From an uncultured Victivallales bacterium (lineage in GTDB: Bacteria > Verrucomicrobiota > Lentisphaeria > Oligosphaerales > JAFGRS01), in contig CAILUI010000172.1 in assembly GCA_903837355.1 (NCBI GenBank), positions 59,445 through 123,444 on the forward strand: 64,000 bases of DNA, read 5' to 3'. This document shows positions 25,987 to 34,139 of this stretch, piece by piece. The notes below the pieces were generated by a model that saw nothing but the letters and a program-made list of their open reading frames with translations, ran no database searches and was not told the origin of the DNA. The translations under genes were made by a program, and so were the position numbers. How positions within the stretch are numbered: position 1 is the first letter of the stretch; every line of letters begins with the position of its first letter.

Positions 25987-27318
25987 TCAGCCCAGAATGC
26001 GCTCCGCCAGAAAGCCCTTGAGCGCGGTCAGGGCGACGCGGTCCTGGGTCATGGCATCGCGGTCGCGGACGGTGACGGCCTGGTCGTTCAGGGTATCGAA
26101 GTCGACGGTGACGCAGAATGGCGTGCCGATCTCATCCTGGCGGCGGTAGCGCTTGCCGATGTTGCCCGTGGCGTCGTAGTCGGCCCGGAAGGCGCGCTTA
26201 AGGTCCTTGTACAAGGGATCTGCCGTCTCCTCGAGCTTCTTGGAGAGCGGCAGCACGGCGACCTGTACCGGGGCTACGACCGGGGGCAGGTGCAGGACCA
26301 CGCGCACGTCTTCGTCCATGCCCTCTTTCTTGGTCGGCGCGGTGTCTTCGTCGTAGGCATTGCAGAGCAGTGCCAGGCAGATGCGGTCCAGGCCGCAGGA
26401 GGTCTCGACCACGGTCGGGTAGTAGTGCTCGTTGCGCTCCTGGTCGAAGTACTTCTGTTCCTGGCCGCAGAACTCGGAGTGCCGGCTCATATCCCAGGTG
26501 CCGCGGTGGTGTACCCCCTCGATCTCACCCCAGCCGAAGGGGAAGGCGAACTCGATGTCGAGCGCGGCCTTGGCGTAGTGAGCCAGCTTCTCGTGGTCGT
26601 GGATCTTGAGGCGCGCGGCCGGCAGACGCAGGACTTCGGTATAGAACTTCCAGCGCTCCTCCTTCCAGTACTGGTACCAGCGCAGCGACTCATCGTCGCG
26701 GCAGAAGAACTCCATCTCCATCTGTACGAACTCGCGCGAGCGGAAGGTGAAGAAGCGCGGGTTGATCTCATTGCGGAAGGCTTTGCCGATCTGGGCGATG
26801 CCGAAGGGCAGCTTCTGGCGCGAGGCCACGCGCACCTGATCGAAGTCCACGAAGATGGGTTGGCAGGTCTCGGCGCGCAACCAGGCCACGTGCTCATCAT
26901 CGAAGACGGGCCCGACGAAGGTCTTCATCATCAGGTTGAACTCGCGCGGTTCGGTGAGCTTCGTCGAGGCGCAGGCAGGGCAGACCCCCGGGGTTTCGAG
27001 TTGGTCTTCGCGGAAGCGCTTCTTGCAGTCCAGGCAGTCGACCATCAGGTCGGAGAACTTGTCCAGGTGGCCCGAGGCCTTCCAGACGCGGGGGTGGCAG
27101 ATGATGGTGGAATCGAGACCCTCGACATCGTCACGCTGCTCGACCATGTAGCGCCACCAGGCCTGCTCGACGGCGCGCCGCAGGGTGACCCCGATGGGGC
27201 CGTAATCCCAGAAGCCGTTGATGCCTCCGTAGATCTCGGAGCTCTGGAAGATGAATCCGCGCCGCTTGCAGAGGGCGACGATTTTGGCGAGTGTGTCGTT
27301 GTCGGTGGGGCTGCTCAT
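25987..27318 (-). CDS. glyQS: Glycyl-tRNA synthetase, dimeric (alpha2) type
   Basis: This class II synthetase charges tRNA-Gly. The 443-residue chain has the family start LAKIVALCKRRGFIFQSSEIYGG (residues 9-31) with NGFWDYGPIGV, a zinc-ribbon insertion (CLDCKKRF, then CPAC), motif 2 as FRNEINPRFFTFRSREF and motif 3 as PTVVETSCGLDRICLALL. The C-terminal anticodon-binding domain ends with VTVRDRDAMTQDRV. The stretch usually LRPETAQGIF reads LRAETCQPIF here, a substitution I cannot interpret. ATG 27316-27318 follows GAGGAGG. It is upstream of ctpA on the same strand with a 56-base gap. Confidence 0.95.
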   Translation of the reverse strand: MSSPTDNDTLAKIVALCKRRGFIFQSSEIYGGINGFWDYGPIGVTLRRAVEQAWWRYMVEQRDDVEGLDSTIICHPRVWKASGHLDKFSDLMVDCLDCKKRFREDQLETPGVCPACASTKLTEPREFNLMMKTFVGPVFDDEHVAWLRAETCQPIFVDFDQVRVASRQKLPFGIAQIGKAFRNEINPRFFTFRSREFVQMEMEFFCRDDESLRWYQYWKEERWKFYTEVLRLPAARLKIHDHEKLAHYAKAALDIEFAFPFGWGEIEGVHHRGTWDMSRHSEFCGQEQKYFDQERNEHYYPTVVETSCGLDRICLALLCNAYDEDTAPTKKEGMDEDVRVVLHLPPVVAPVQVAVLPLSKKLEETADPLYKDLKRAFRADYDATGNIGKRYRRQDEIGTPFCVTVDFDTLNDQAVTVRDRDAMTQDRVALTALKGFLAERILG

Positions 27319-27441
27319 GCACCCTCCTCAGAATGGGTTGCGGACCGGAAGGGGTCCCGTTATCGACCGAAAGCAAAGGAACCGCGTAAGATAGCACGCC
27401 TGGCCGGCCTCTCCAGCGCTGGGAGGAGTGGACGCACGGGT

Positions 27442-28323
27442 TCACTTCGGCTGCAGGTCGGCCAGGCACTGACGGGCCGTCTCACGGATCTCCGCGAGGT
27501 GCTCGCGGAGGCGCGGATCGGCCTCGCCCTCGTGCTCGAGGGTCGCGGTGTGGTAGAGGATACGCTGGAGGCCCGCCTGCAGACGTGGCGTGCCGACGCC
27601 CGCCGGCGCCGGTTCAGGCACGGCGGCAGCGGCAGCGACAGGGACCGGAACGACCGGAACGATGGCAGGGGCAAGCGGCAAGGCGATCAGTCGGAAGAGC
27701 CCGACGCAGGCGCAGGCCAGCAGCGCCGTCGCCACGGCGGTACCGGTGGCCCATCGCGTTCGCACCTGCCCGTAGAGCAGGTCTGCACGCATCGACGTCG
27801 AGACCCCATAGCCAGTCCCCACCAGGCGCAGGTAGGCCACCACTTGGCGGCCGCCAACCGGATCCTCGACCCAGGCGAGTGGGCGGCTGGCCCCAGCGCG
27901 GGCCGCCATAATGCCCGACTGCAGCAGGGAGAAATCGCGGAGCGACGTCGGCGCCGCACCCTCGGTGGAGACCGGGAGGATCAGTCCCGGTTCACCCTGA
28001 GCGGCCGACACCAGCCAGAGCTGCGCCTGACCGCGATAGCGCCCCCACGTCGCCCGGCTGGACGCGGTCGCGCGCTGGGCCGGCAAGCGCACCGCGGCAT
28101 CAAGGCCCTGGCGTTCGGATTCCTCCACCAGCGGCCGCAGCACCTCGCCCTCGCTCTGCAGCCAGGAGAGCAGGTCGAGTTCCGCCTGGCGCCGCAGATC
28201 ACGCTGTACCGACGGCGCCACGGCCAGGATGGCGCACACGCCTAGCAGGAACCACGCCAAGCTGATCCAGCCGGCCCGCTGCCGGGGAAGACCAACCGCT
28301 GGGGTTCGGCGCGGCATCGGCAT
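27442..28323 (-). CDS. Two-TM protein with a periplasmic sensor-like domain and no output domain
   Basis: I do not recognise the family. TM1 is at ~18-38 (WISLAWFLLGVCAILAVAPS). A periplasmic region of ~150 residues resembles the double-Cache/PAS-like inputs of kinases and chemoreceptors (QRDLRRQAELDLLSWLQSEG after TM1, and GVSTSMRADLLYGQ before TM2). TM2 at ~195-215 is followed by a Pro/Val/Ala-rich stretch and a C-terminal helix pair (LQAGLQRILYHTATLEHEGE). No kinase, GGDEF, HAMP or chemotaxis domain follows. ATG 28321-28323 is well placed behind AGGAG. It could be a sensory subunit that acts on a partner encoded elsewhere. Confidence 0.65.
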   Translation of the reverse strand: MPMPRRTPAVGLPRQRAGWISLAWFLLGVCAILAVAPSVQRDLRRQAELDLLSWLQSEGEVLRPLVEESERQGLDAAVRLPAQRATASSRATWGRYRGQAQLWLVSAAQGEPGLILPVSTEGAAPTSLRDFSLLQSGIMAARAGASRPLAWVEDPVGGRQVVAYLRLVGTGYGVSTSMRADLLYGQVRTRWATGTAVATALLACACVGLFRLIALPLAPAIVPVVPVPVAAAAAVPEPAPAGVGTPRLQAGLQRILYHTATLEHEGEADPRLREHLAEIRETARQCLADLQPK

Positions 28324-28376
28324 CCGGTACTCCTGATCTCGGCAACACATCTCTGTCGGTTACTGTAGGTTGGGAG

Positions 28377-28393
28377 GCGGTTGGCGCAACCGC
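28377..28393. other. Perfect short inverted repeat (GCGGTTG/CAACCGC)
   Basis: Seven-base arms flank GCG between the SMP-30 gene and the two-TM gene, both on the minus strand. It could act as a terminator-like hairpin for the SMP-30 transcript, but no T-run follows. Confidence 0.4.
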
Positions 28394-28483
28394 ACCGGGT
28401 GGGGCAGGCGTCAGCGGGGTACTTCGCCAGCACCGGAAAGAAAGACGAGATTGGCCAGCAGTAGGCCGTTGCCCGCGAGGTGT

Positions 28484-29410
28484 TCAACGAACGGACTTGC
28501 CGCGCCCTGGGGCTCCCGGCGCGATCCCAGGGGCGACCAGGCGGACGCGGTAGAGACTGGTGCGGGCGGTGACGTACAGCGATTTGCCGTCGTCGGCGCC
28601 GAAGGCGCAGTTGGCGGGGACCTCGGGGAAGGCCAGCACGGTCAGGCGGGCGCCATCTGCTGCCAGGACCACGACGCCGTCGCCAGAGGTCACGAACAGC
28701 CGTCCGGCCGGGTCGACCTTCAGGCCATCTGGTGTACTGACCTCGGCCAGCACGCGGCCGGCAACGAGGGTGCCGTCGGGAGCGACCGCGAAAGCGCGAA
28801 CGTGGTTGGCCTCGGTGTCGGCGACATACAGTACCTTCTGGTCCGGGGCGAAGGCGATGCCGTTGGGGGTGCGGAAATCGCGCACCAGGCAGTCGACGCG
28901 CCGCTCGGCGCTGACGCGGTAGACGCCCTGGAAAGGTATTTCCCGCGGGCGGTCGCCGAGACCGTACGGGGGATCCGTGAAGTAGATGCTGCCGTCGGCG
29001 TGCAGGGCGGCGTCGTTAGGGCTGTTGAAGCGCGCCGCCTCCCAGCGGTCGGCGAGAGGCTCCACGGTACCCATGTCGCTGGTGACCGAAACCCGGCGGT
29101 TACCGTGCTCGCATGCGATCACGCGGCCTTTCCCGTCCAGCGTGAGCCCGTTGGAGGAGCCGCTGTCGGCGCGCCACACCGCGGTGCTGCCATCGGCCTG
29201 CAGGCGATAAATGCGATTGGCAGGAATGTCGCTGAAGAGGAGGAAGCCGTCGGGATGCCAGAGGGGGCCCTCCGTGAACTTGAACCCCGTGGCGACGCGC
29301 TCGGGTTCCCCCGCGAAGATGCTCGCCACTGGCGGCGTCGGCGGTGGGGGTGCGGCAGGCTGGGCCAAGGCGGCCGCTGCCAGCAGAACGGCAGGGATGG
29401 CGGTGCGCAT
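28484..29410 (-). CDS. Secreted SMP-30/gluconolactonase-like beta-propeller protein
   Basis: The 308 residues begin with a signal peptide (MRTAIPAVLLAAAALAQPA) and continue as a six-bladed SMP-30/LRE propeller. The metal-site residues typical of lactonases are present: TEGPLWHPDGFLLFSDI with the first Glu, NSPNDAALHADGSIYFTDPPYG with the Asn, and NGIAFAPDQKVLYVAD and STPDGLKVDPAGRLF with the Asn and Asp. The likely reaction is hydrolysis of a sugar lactone in the periplasm. The ATG follows AGGAG. The preceding transferase gene ends only four bases upstream, so the two share a transcript. Confidence 0.88.
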   Translation of the reverse strand: MRTAIPAVLLAAAALAQPAAPPPPTPPVASIFAGEPERVATGFKFTEGPLWHPDGFLLFSDIPANRIYRLQADGSTAVWRADSGSSNGLTLDGKGRVIACEHGNRRVSVTSDMGTVEPLADRWEAARFNSPNDAALHADGSIYFTDPPYGLGDRPREIPFQGVYRVSAERRVDCLVRDFRTPNGIAFAPDQKVLYVADTEANHVRAFAVAPDGTLVAGRVLAEVSTPDGLKVDPAGRLFVTSGDGVVVLAADGARLTVLAFPEVPANCAFGADDGKSLYVTARTSLYRVRLVAPGIAPGAPGRGKSVR

Positions 29411-29414
29411 GCGA

Positions 29415-31022
29415 CTAGGGCTCCTTCGCTGAGTGGGACGGTGTCGTGGGTCCGGCACGCGAGCGCAGGAAGCGCTCCCAGATATCGGTTCGGATGCGCA
29501 CGGCAAGCAGGACCTCCGGGCGCAGGCCGTAGTACTCACTGACGTAGTGCCGCGACAGTTCATCAGGAAGAGCGCTTTCGATCTCAGGGGTGGTGATGAT
29601 GACGGCAGGGTCAGCCGCCAGGGCGTCGGGGCTGGGTGCCGTCCAGTAACCGACGCAGGTGAAGCGGCGCAGGTACCAGGGCAGGGGCCAGGTCTGGTCC
29701 GGCGGCGCCAACACGTGGATGCGCAGATTCCGCGCTTCCGGGACGATGGCGCTGAGCGCGGTGACGCGGTTGACCAACCGCATGAAGTCCATTCCGGTCT
29801 GGGCGTAGACGTACGGATTGCGTACATCGGTCGGGTAGCGGCACGCCGCCCGCCAGGCGCGCTGCCCGAGTTGGGCGACTCCGGCCGTGAGCAGCAGTGC
29901 CAGGAAGCCGCGCTGCCAGCCGCGGCGCGGCCAAACGAGCAGCGTGGCGGCACCGACCCCCGCCAGGAGGATCCAGCCATGCCAGAAAGACAGCAGGCAC
30001 CAAGTGGTCTTGTAGGGTATGACCGCGTAGATCAGGGTCAACGTCACGGTGTAGACGCTGAGCAGGCGGACGGCCTCAGGTTCGGCCCGTAGCCGCCTCG
30101 GCCGGAACCAGGCGATGAGGGCGCCGACCAGGCCGAGGGCCAGAACCAAATCCTCCCCCCAGGTCAGACGCGGTACGGGACGCGAAAACGTCAGGATACT
30201 GAGGTAGAACAGGAAGGGGTTATGGTGCGGGTTGTCGGTGGCCGCGCCCCGCCCTAGGAAGAGCCCGTAGGCCCGCACGGCGTCCAGCGGTCCACGCCAG
30301 TTGGTCAGGAAGGACGAGAAGAGCAGGACGGAGATCAGCACCGCTATGCCGGCCCCCATGGCAAGCGGGCGCCAGTGGGCGGCCAGCGCGCGCAGCGCTG
30401 CCCGTGGACGCCGTTGGCGCTGCAGGACGCGCACCGCCGCGGTAACCGCCAGGGCGGCCCAGGCCAGGACGCAGGTCTCTTTGGTCGTGAACATCAGCCC
30501 GGCGCTGGCCCCGGCACCGGCTGCCCAGGCGAGCGAGGGCGCTCGCAGCCACCGCCACAGGCAGAGCAGGAGACAGAAGGTGAAAGCGACGAGCAGCATC
30601 TCCTGGATGTAGAAGCGGCTGAAGTAGACCATGGCTGGCGACACGGCGGTGAGCAGTGCCGCCAGCCAGGCGCCGCCGTGCCCCAGGGCGGCGCGGGCAC
30701 CCAGGGCCAGCAGCACCAGCAGTACGCCAAACGCCACGGGCACCGCGCGGTACACCCAGATCTCGGTGGCAGCATAGGAGCCGCCAGACTGTAGGCGGGC
30801 CAAGGGCAATGTCAGGTAGTACAGGGTCGGACCATGGTGGTCGTGCGGGTCGTAACGGTAAACGCCCGTGTCCAGCAAGGTGCCTAGCTTCGCCGCCTGG
30901 TTGGACTCGTCATTGTGGAGCGGCCGGCGCTCCAATTGCGGTGCCCGCAGGGCCAGCGCCACCGCCACCACCGCGAACCACGCCCCGAAGCTGAACCAGC
31001 CGTTCCTGCCGAGTATGAACAT
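29415..31022 (-). CDS. TIGR03663/GT39-like integral membrane glycosyltransferase
   Basis: The 535-residue membrane protein has about ten to eleven TM helices. Its first periplasmic loop carries HNDESNQAAKLGTLLDTGVYRYDPHDHHGPTLYY (residues ~33-66), which includes the Asp-Glu pair expected for lipid-phosphate sugar transferases and the Y.Y.P..HHGP pattern I associate with TIGR03663 proteins. A soluble domain of ~110 residues closes the chain. The frame is open to 31229, but the extra residues are Arg/Pro-rich. ATG 31020-31022 (MFILGRNG) starts at the first TM helix, with GGAGG eleven bases before it. The donor and acceptor are unknown. Confidence 0.8.
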   Translation of the reverse strand: MFILGRNGWFSFGAWFAVVAVALALRAPQLERRPLHNDESNQAAKLGTLLDTGVYRYDPHDHHGPTLYYLTLPLARLQSGGSYAATEIWVYRAVPVAFGVLLVLLALGARAALGHGGAWLAALLTAVSPAMVYFSRFYIQEMLLVAFTFCLLLCLWRWLRAPSLAWAAGAGASAGLMFTTKETCVLAWAALAVTAAVRVLQRQRRPRAALRALAAHWRPLAMGAGIAVLISVLLFSSFLTNWRGPLDAVRAYGLFLGRGAATDNPHHNPFLFYLSILTFSRPVPRLTWGEDLVLALGLVGALIAWFRPRRLRAEPEAVRLLSVYTVTLTLIYAVIPYKTTWCLLSFWHGWILLAGVGAATLLVWPRRGWQRGFLALLLTAGVAQLGQRAWRAACRYPTDVRNPYVYAQTGMDFMRLVNRVTALSAIVPEARNLRIHVLAPPDQTWPLPWYLRRFTCVGYWTAPSPDALAADPAVIITTPEIESALPDELSRHYVSEYYGLRPEVLLAVRIRTDIWERFLRSRAGPTTPSHSAKEP

Positions 31023-31125
31023 CCCTCGCCAGGCCTCCGTTGCCTCACCGTACGCAGCCCGCCCGAGACCAGGCCCCGGCGTCAGTTGCCCGGCGGTGGG
31101 TCTGAACCGACGTTCCTGGCACCCG

Positions 31126-31168
31126 AAAACAACACGGCGACCGCTGGCGTTGGCCCGCGGTCGCCGTG
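31126..31168 (-). terminator. Intrinsic terminator of the discoidin-like gene
   Basis: A perfect 12-base inverted repeat (CACGGCGACCGC at 31133-31144, GCGGTCGCCGTG at 31157-31168) surrounds a 12-base loop. On the minus strand it is followed directly by TTGTTTT (31132-31126). It lies ~70 bases past the stop at 31239 and before the next gene on the strand, as a Rho-independent terminator should. Confidence 0.8.
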
Positions 31169-31238
31169 AGGACACCCTGCCGGCGATCGGCTTCCGACCA
31201 AAGGTCGGGGAGATGCCCGCCGTGCCCAAACACCCCGA

Positions 31239-31925
31239 CTAGGGCTTGACCACCCCGTACACCTCAACTTCGGTGTAGTGGTTCATCTCGTCGGAGGTGT
31301 TGCCGCTGCTGTAGAAACGCACGTACCGCGCCGTCACCCCGTCGACCGGAATCAGGCGGCCCTCGTAGGTCTCGATGTACTCGAAGTCCTTGCCGACGCC
31401 GAGACCGGCCGAGTTATCATGGTCATTGTTGTAAACCGTCTTGACATCAGTGATGAAATCTTCGTCAGCGGCAGTCTGGATGATGACATCGTGGTAGACG
31501 CGGGCCTGGCTGTGGAAATGCCAGAGGACAATCACGGAGAGGACGGCGGGTTTGCCGAGATCGACTTGCACATACTGCTTGCCGGGTCCGAGTTCGACGT
31601 AGCTGCCTTCGACGCCTTCCTTGTCGCCGTCCGTGGCTTGCTCGAGCTCGCCGATCACGGGCTCCTCGTCACTGCCGGACACGGCCTTTCCTGCCGCGAG
31701 GTTGGTGGTGCCCTGTGGAACCATGTGGTTGGGGCGCTTACCCTCCGTCCGGGGCGGTTCGAGGTTGGGTGTCTTGATGTTCTTGGGAGTCCCCGTGAAC
31801 ATCGGCCGGGGGAGCTTAATCTGCAATTCGGTCTTGGCGGCGTCCTGGGCCTGTGCCGTTACACCGACACTAAGCGCCATTGCGACGGCGCTCACCCACA
31901 CTCTCGCGACGGTACTTGTGCTCAT
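31239..31925 (-). CDS. Secreted protein with a discoidin (F5/8 type C)-like domain
   Basis: The 228-residue protein has a signal peptide (to about residue 27, TAQAQDA) and a ~50-residue Pro-rich linker. Residues ~75-228 then form a galactose-binding-like fold: NLAAGKAVSGSDEEPVIGELEQATDG, YVQVDLGKPAVLSVIVLWH, and the closing TARYVRFYSSGN with a final VEVYG strand. These are the standard positions of discoidin domains, which bind sugars or surfaces. No catalytic domain is attached. Start ATG 31923-31925 follows AAGGAG. It forms its own short unit, closed by the terminator at 31126-31168. Confidence 0.8.
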   Translation of the reverse strand: MSTSTVARVWVSAVAMALSVGVTAQAQDAAKTELQIKLPRPMFTGTPKNIKTPNLEPPRTEGKRPNHMVPQGTTNLAAGKAVSGSDEEPVIGELEQATDGDKEGVEGSYVELGPGKQYVQVDLGKPAVLSVIVLWHFHSQARVYHDVIIQTAADEDFITDVKTVYNNDHDNSAGLGVGKDFEYIETYEGRLIPVDGVTARYVRFYSSGNTSDEMNHYTEVEVYGVVKP

Positions 31926-32044
31926 GAATCCTACTCCTTGCTGGATATGAGGGCAGACGAAACGTCAGGCCAACTTATTCATCACAGCAGCGTTTTTGCG
32001 CGCCATGCCGCAGCCGGCCGCGCGCCGCCCGGGGCCCAAGGATC

Positions 32045-32824
32045 CTACGGTTTCGGCGGAGGCGTTGCTGCCGCCGGGGCAGCGGCGGGGGGTGCTGCGG
32101 GATCCGCCGCCTTGGCAGGCTCTTCGGCGCGCTGCGCATAGCGGGCCGAGGAGAGGGCAGCGCTGGCTTCGTCGACGCGGCGGCGTGCAAAGGGGCTGTC
32201 TCCCGCCGCCTGCTTGGCCTTGCCGTAGTACTTCTCAGCCTCTGCGAGTTTCCCTTGAGCCTTGGCACAGCGCCCAGCGCCGAGCCAGGCATCCAGCGCC
32301 AACGCCTCCGAGGGGACCGTGCCGGCCGTGTCGGCGAAGCTCTTCTCGGCGGCCTCCGGCTTGCCGGAGGCCTCGGTGGCATAGGCTTCGCCGAGGCTAG
32401 CCGCCACTGCCACCGCCGCCGCGCCCGCGCCGCTGCCCGCAGCCTTGCGGGCAAGGGCGAACTTGGTCATGGCCTGATCGTACTTGCCCTCGTCGTACAG
32501 GCGGCGCGCAGCCTCGAGCTGGGCCCGTGCGGCGACCGCGGTACCGTCATGGTCGCGGGCCACAGCCAGCAGTGCGTCGGTGCTCTCTGCCTTGCTCAGG
32601 GCGGCGAACGCCGCTCCGTCACTTTCGCCACGCCGTCCGGCCATAGTCTTCACCAAGGCCACGCAGGCTAAGACCCCGAGGATCAGTAACGCAACACGCC
32701 AACTGTAGGGGAGTATCCAGCGAGCATACAGCCCCGCGATCGCGTCCGTTGCGGGATCGGGCGCGCCGGTGCTAGGCGGCGGCTGCGTACGGGGCGTATC
32801 CTTCGCGATCTTGTTCGGTGCCAT
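32045..32824 (-). CDS. Membrane-anchored TPR protein
   Basis: A cytosolic N terminus of ~40 residues is followed by one TM helix (~43-62, VALLILGVLACVALVKTM) and then a periplasmic helical domain. The repeats ARAQLEAARRLYDEGKYDQAMTKF, AAAVAVAASLGEAYA and LDAWLGAGRCAKAQGKLAEAEKYYGKA are TPR-like, with the alternation of small and aromatic residues seen in YfgM/TPR_21 proteins. The tail is Ala/Pro-rich. Such proteins act as periplasmic chaperone-like scaffolds. It is 65 bases downstream of the ABC ATPase gene and may be part of the same module. Confidence 0.75.
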   Translation of the reverse strand: MAPNKIAKDTPRTQPPPSTGAPDPATDAIAGLYARWILPYSWRVALLILGVLACVALVKTMAGRRGESDGAAFAALSKAESTDALLAVARDHDGTAVAARAQLEAARRLYDEGKYDQAMTKFALARKAAGSGAGAAAVAVAASLGEAYATEASGKPEAAEKSFADTAGTVPSEALALDAWLGAGRCAKAQGKLAEAEKYYGKAKQAAGDSPFARRRVDEASAALSSARYAQRAEEPAKAADPAAPPAAAPAAATPPPKP

Positions 32825-32889
32825 GCTGCGAATCCTGGGTTGGGGACGTAGTGTCTGTCTGGGTGAAGCGGTAGTGGTATGACGCCCGT

Positions 32890-34083
32890 TCAGCGGCGAC
32901 CGCTCGGCGGCTTGCCGCCAAGGATGTCCTTGAGTTTATCGCTGGCCTTGCCAAGGGCTTTGGCCGGGTCCTCAGCAGCCTGACCCGGAGCGGCCGCCAC
33001 AGGCTTGCCGCCGGCACTGCCTCCAGGTGCCAGACGCTCGAGCTTGGCACTGTCGACCACCGGCGCCGCCACCGCTTCGCGGACGGCAGGTTTGGGCGCC
33101 CGTTCAGCGTGCGCCAGCGCTGCCAGCACCGCCTCGCCTGTAGCCTCCGGTGCCGCGGCGCCGCGCAGGTAGGCCGCGATCTCGCCACCGGACTGCGCGC
33201 CGGCGGTCTCGAGACTGGCGTCGCGGGCTTGCCGGACAACGTCGAGGAAGAAGTCTTCCAGGTTACGACTGGGGTGGTCCACGGTGATGTCGCCGTCCAG
33301 TCCGTTCTGCTGCAGCCAGGACATCAAGCCCGCCACCTTAGGCTCGTCCAGATGGGGCATGATGACGCGGGTACGGTCCTCGACCTTGAGGATCTCGCGC
33401 AGCGGCCCCTGGGAGCGAATCTTGCCGCCGTAGAGGATGATGACCTCGTCGCAGACGTCCTGGACGTCCGCAAGCAGGTGGCTGCAGAGGATCACGGTCT
33501 TGCCGCGGCTGGCCAGCAGCCGGATGACATCCTTCACCTCGCGACAGCCGATCGGATCCAGACCACTGGTGGGCTCATCGAGAATGACCAGATCCGGGTC
33601 ATTGACCAAGGCCTGAGCCAAACCGATGCGGCGAGCCATACCCTTGGAGAACTCCCCCACCGGCCGGTTGTAGGAGTTGGCCAGGCCGACCATCTCCAGG
33701 AGCTGCTTGGAGCGTTGTGCCCGCTCGCTGGGCGGGATGCCGAAGAGCGCGCCAAAGAAATCCAGAGTCTCAGCGGCGGTGAGGTATTTGTACAGGTACG
33801 TCTCTTCGGGCAGGTAGCCGATCCGTTGCTTCGTTGCCACGTCCTCCGGGCTCTCGCCGAAGACGCGCAGGCTGCCGCGGGTCGGATAGAGCAGCCCTAG
33901 AATCATCTTCACCGTGGTCGACTTGCCGGAGCCGTTGGGGCCCAGTAGACCGAACACCTGGCCCTGGCGCACCTTGAAGTCGATGCTGTTGACGGCCCTG
34001 GCCTTCGGGCGGCCCCAGAAGTCCTTGAAGACCTTGGTCAGGCCGGCGGCTTCGACGATGATCTCAGTGCTGTTGCCTGCCAT
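32890..34083 (-). CDS. ABC transporter ATP-binding protein without an adjacent permease
   Basis: Residues 1-~240 form a complete ABC-2/CcmA-type ATPase: Walker A GPNGSGKST, signature FSKGMARRIGLAQAL (a variant of LSGGQ), Walker B LVILDEPTSGLDPIG and H-loop LCSHLL. Residues ~241-397 are an extension with a VDHPSRNLEDFFLDVVRQAR segment common to this subgroup, then an Ala/Gly/Pro-rich tail ending in KLKDILGGKPPSGRR. No permease gene is next to it. The P-type ATPase ends 56 bases upstream on the same strand. Export of an unknown substrate or membrane remodelling is possible. Confidence 0.88.
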   Translation of the reverse strand: MAGNSTEIIVEAAGLTKVFKDFWGRPKARAVNSIDFKVRQGQVFGLLGPNGSGKSTTVKMILGLLYPTRGSLRVFGESPEDVATKQRIGYLPEETYLYKYLTAAETLDFFGALFGIPPSERAQRSKQLLEMVGLANSYNRPVGEFSKGMARRIGLAQALVNDPDLVILDEPTSGLDPIGCREVKDVIRLLASRGKTVILCSHLLADVQDVCDEVIILYGGKIRSQGPLREILKVEDRTRVIMPHLDEPKVAGLMSWLQQNGLDGDITVDHPSRNLEDFFLDVVRQARDASLETAGAQSGGEIAAYLRGAAAPEATGEAVLAALAHAERAPKPAVREAVAAPVVDSAKLERLAPGGSAGGKPVAAAPGQAAEDPAKALGKASDKLKDILGGKPPSGRR

Positions 34084-34139
34084 GAATGCTTCTTTCCACC
34101 TGTGCCGGGACCGTCCCGCCGGGGGGACGTCGGTCGGCG

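Noticed and set aside
25948..28245. A 765-codon open frame on the plus strand
   Set aside because: It lies antisense to glyQS and the two-TM gene, both of which have ribosome sites. Its product is a low-complexity Asp/Gly/Val/Leu mix without domain motifs, as expected from high-GC complementary frames.
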